Origin: Vreelandella boliviensis LC1
GTDB lineage: Bacteria; Pseudomonadota; Gammaproteobacteria; Pseudomonadales; Halomonadaceae
Length of the DNA: 64,000 nt
NCBI RefSeq assembly: GCF_000236035.1
Contig: NZ_JH393259.1
Location: forward strand, 341,809 to 405,808
Direction: 5' to 3'
Positions 62,588 through 64,000 of this stretch are shown piece after piece; position 1 is the first letter of the stretch, and every line of letters starts with the position of its first letter. The translations under genes were made by a program, and so were the position numbers. A model generated the notes under the pieces. It was not told where the DNA came from and did no database searches. It was given only the letters and a program-made list of their open reading frames with translations.

Positions 62588-64000
62588 TTAGCTGCGCAGC
62601 TCCGCATCCAGCTTGACACGCACTTGTGTCACAATTGAATCGACCAACTGATTGATTTCCTCGTCGTTTAGCGTGCGCGATGGATGCTGCCAGGTCAAGC
62701 CCAATGCAATACTCTTATGCCCTTCGGCTACGCCTTTACCTGAATAGACATCGAATAGCTTGATATCTTGCAGATACTCCCCCGCTTGCTGCTTGGCACA
62801 ATCCAACAGCGCCTGTACAGATGTCGCCTCTTTGAGTATAAACGCCAAATCACGGCGCACCTCAGGAAAACGCGATAGCGGTTCAAAGGCGGGGATCCGA
62901 CCTTGGCTAAGCGCATCCAGACGCACTTCAAACAGCACGGCATCCATCTTTAAGCCAAGCGCTGCGCGCACCTGCGGGTGCAGAGTGCCGATCCAACCCG
63001 CGGGCTCCCCATGGTGCAGCAGCTGCGCACTTTGACCTGGATGAAGCGCTGGGTGCTCAGCAGGCTCAAAGCGCCATGCGTCAGCATCACCACCCAAGGC
63101 CAGGACACTTTCTAAATCGCCTTTTAGATCGTAAAAGTCTACGCGGCCTTTAACATCCCCCCAGCCCTCGGCTTCCCGTGGGCCACACACCAGAGCGCCG
63201 AGCATCGGCACTTGCGACAACGCATCCAACTCTCCGTTAAAGACGAGACCGGTTTCAAATAGCCGCACACGGGCTTGCTGACGATTGAGATTATACTCCA
63301 TGGCGCGAACCAAGCCGGGAAACAGACTAGCGCGCATCACCGACAAATCAGCCGAGATGGGGTTAGCTAGCGCAGGACTTACGGCATCAGGCAGCATCGT
63401 CGCTTGCAGCTCGGGAGCCACAAAGCTGTAGGTAATCGCCTCCTGAAAACCCCGGGCAACCATCTGGCGACGTAGCCGTGCCTGGGTGAGCGTTGCCTCA
63501 TCTGCAGAGCGCAGCGCCAAGCGTGCCGCTGGGCGACGCACCGGCAAATTATTGTAACCGTGGATACGCGCCACTTCTTCGATGAGATCTTCTTCGATAG
63601 CCAGGTCAAAACGCCAGCTTGGCGCGGTGACCGCCCAACCGACATCCTGTACGCTGACATCAAGCCCTAGGCGCTGCAAAATATCGGTCACATCATCGCT
63701 ATCGAGCGCCTTGGAAAGCGCCTGTTCTAAACGCGCGCTGCGCAAGAGAATCGCGCGCTCTGCGGGCATATGCTCAACACTTTGTGTTTCAACAACAGGC
63801 CCAGCCTGACCGCCACAGACCTCAATCAAAAGCTGCGTGGCCCGCTCGACGGCAACTGGCGTCAGCTGCGGATCAACACCGCGCTCAAAACGGTGAGATG
63901 CATCAGTGTGCAACCCGTAGGAGCGCGCTTGGCCAGCAATGGCAAGTGGGGTAAAGAAGGCTGATTCAAGGAAAATAGTCTGGGTATTTTGATTAACACC
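62588..64000 (-). CDS. pheT: phenylalanyl-tRNA synthetase beta subunit (partial)
   Basis: The 3' 471 codons of an approximately 790-aa gene; the 5' part lies beyond the right edge, and the frame stays open to base 64000 (reading ESAFFTPLAIAGQARSYGLH). The catalytic-like domain begins at HTDASHRFERGVDP, followed by the B5 DNA/tRNA-binding region, the FARS2-like core (EEVARIHGYNNLPVRRP, then RRQMVARGFQEAITYSF), and the C-terminal ferredoxin-fold anticodon-binding domain (SRFPEVRRDLAFIL to LTWQHPSRTLNDEE). ihfA follows, as in E. coli. Confidence 0.96.
   Translation of the reverse strand, partial: GVNQNTQTIFLESAFFTPLAIAGQARSYGLHTDASHRFERGVDPQLTPVAVERATQLLIEVCGGQAGPVVETQSVEHMPAERAILLRSARLEQALSKALDSDDVTDILQRLGLDVSVQDVGWAVTAPSWRFDLAIEEDLIEEVARIHGYNNLPVRRPAARLALRSADEATLTQARLRRQMVARGFQEAITYSFVAPELQATMLPDAVSPALANPISADLSVMRASLFPGLVRAMEYNLNRQQARVRLFETGLVFNGELDALSQVPMLGALVCGPREAEGWGDVKGRVDFYDLKGDLESVLALGGDADAWRFEPAEHPALHPGQSAQLLHHGEPAGWIGTLHPQVRAALGLKMDAVLFEVRLDALSQGRIPAFEPLSRFPEVRRDLAFILKEATSVQALLDCAKQQAGEYLQDIKLFDVYSGKGVAEGHKSIALGLTWQHPSRTLNDEEINQLVDSIVTQVRVKLDAELRS

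Overview
The window reads as a chromosomal segment of a halophilic gammaproteobacterium, most likely of the Halomonas/Vreelandella group. This is inferred from a G+C content visibly in the mid-50s percent, gammaproteobacterial gene orders (gloB-yafS-rnhA-dnaQ, tig-clpP-clpX-lon-hupB-ppiD, cysS-glnS next to ppiB-lpxH, pheT-ihfA) and a YehZYXW-type compatible-solute transporter. No species can be fixed by eye.

Region 1-6.75 kb is accessory DNA stacked at the 3' end of a tRNA-Ser(UGA) gene (6735-6825, minus). A 17-bp copy of the tRNA 3' end lies at 1623-1639, so about 5.1 kb (1640-6734) is one integrated element. The DNA to its left is the end of another: a VRR-NUC nuclease gene broken by an in-frame stop, an unknown ORF, and a tyrosine-integrase remnant that has lost its catalytic tyrosine. 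The 5.1-kb element carries a truncated integrase, a very AT-rich two-gene operon (a 119-aa unknown and a 1,116-aa protein that I read as TPR + GreAB-C-like + PIN), a palindrome before the operon, and two families of tandem repeats near the tRNA. That operon is the best candidate for an undescribed or little-described system, probably defensive.

From 6.8 kb on the window is ordinary core chromosome: the K+/H+ antiporter NhaP2, an NMT1-type binding protein, a DnaQ/GIY-YIG nuclease, YbfF, the queuosine-precursor transporter YhhQ behind a probable preQ1-I riboswitch, PrpE, an ArsR regulator, SohB, an SCP2 protein, NudC, dnaQ-rnhA-yafS, gloB-mltD, the yejABEF peptide importer, RsuA, YafV, RarD and a chemoreceptor.

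From 32 to 48 kb come a SulP anion transporter, a four-gene MCE lipid-transport operon (STAS-permease fusion, ATPase, MCE protein, lipoprotein), a branched-chain/2-oxo acid dehydrogenase operon (E1a-E1b-E2) that continues into a eukaryotic-like Ser/Thr kinase gene, and the osmoprotectant operon yehZYXW.

From 47 to 64 kb come cysS, glnS, ppiB, lpxH, the protein-quality-control cluster ppiD-hupB-lon-clpX-clpP-tig, a flavodoxin with a small membrane protein, a DUF2788 protein, ihfA and the 3' part of pheT, which runs off the right edge.
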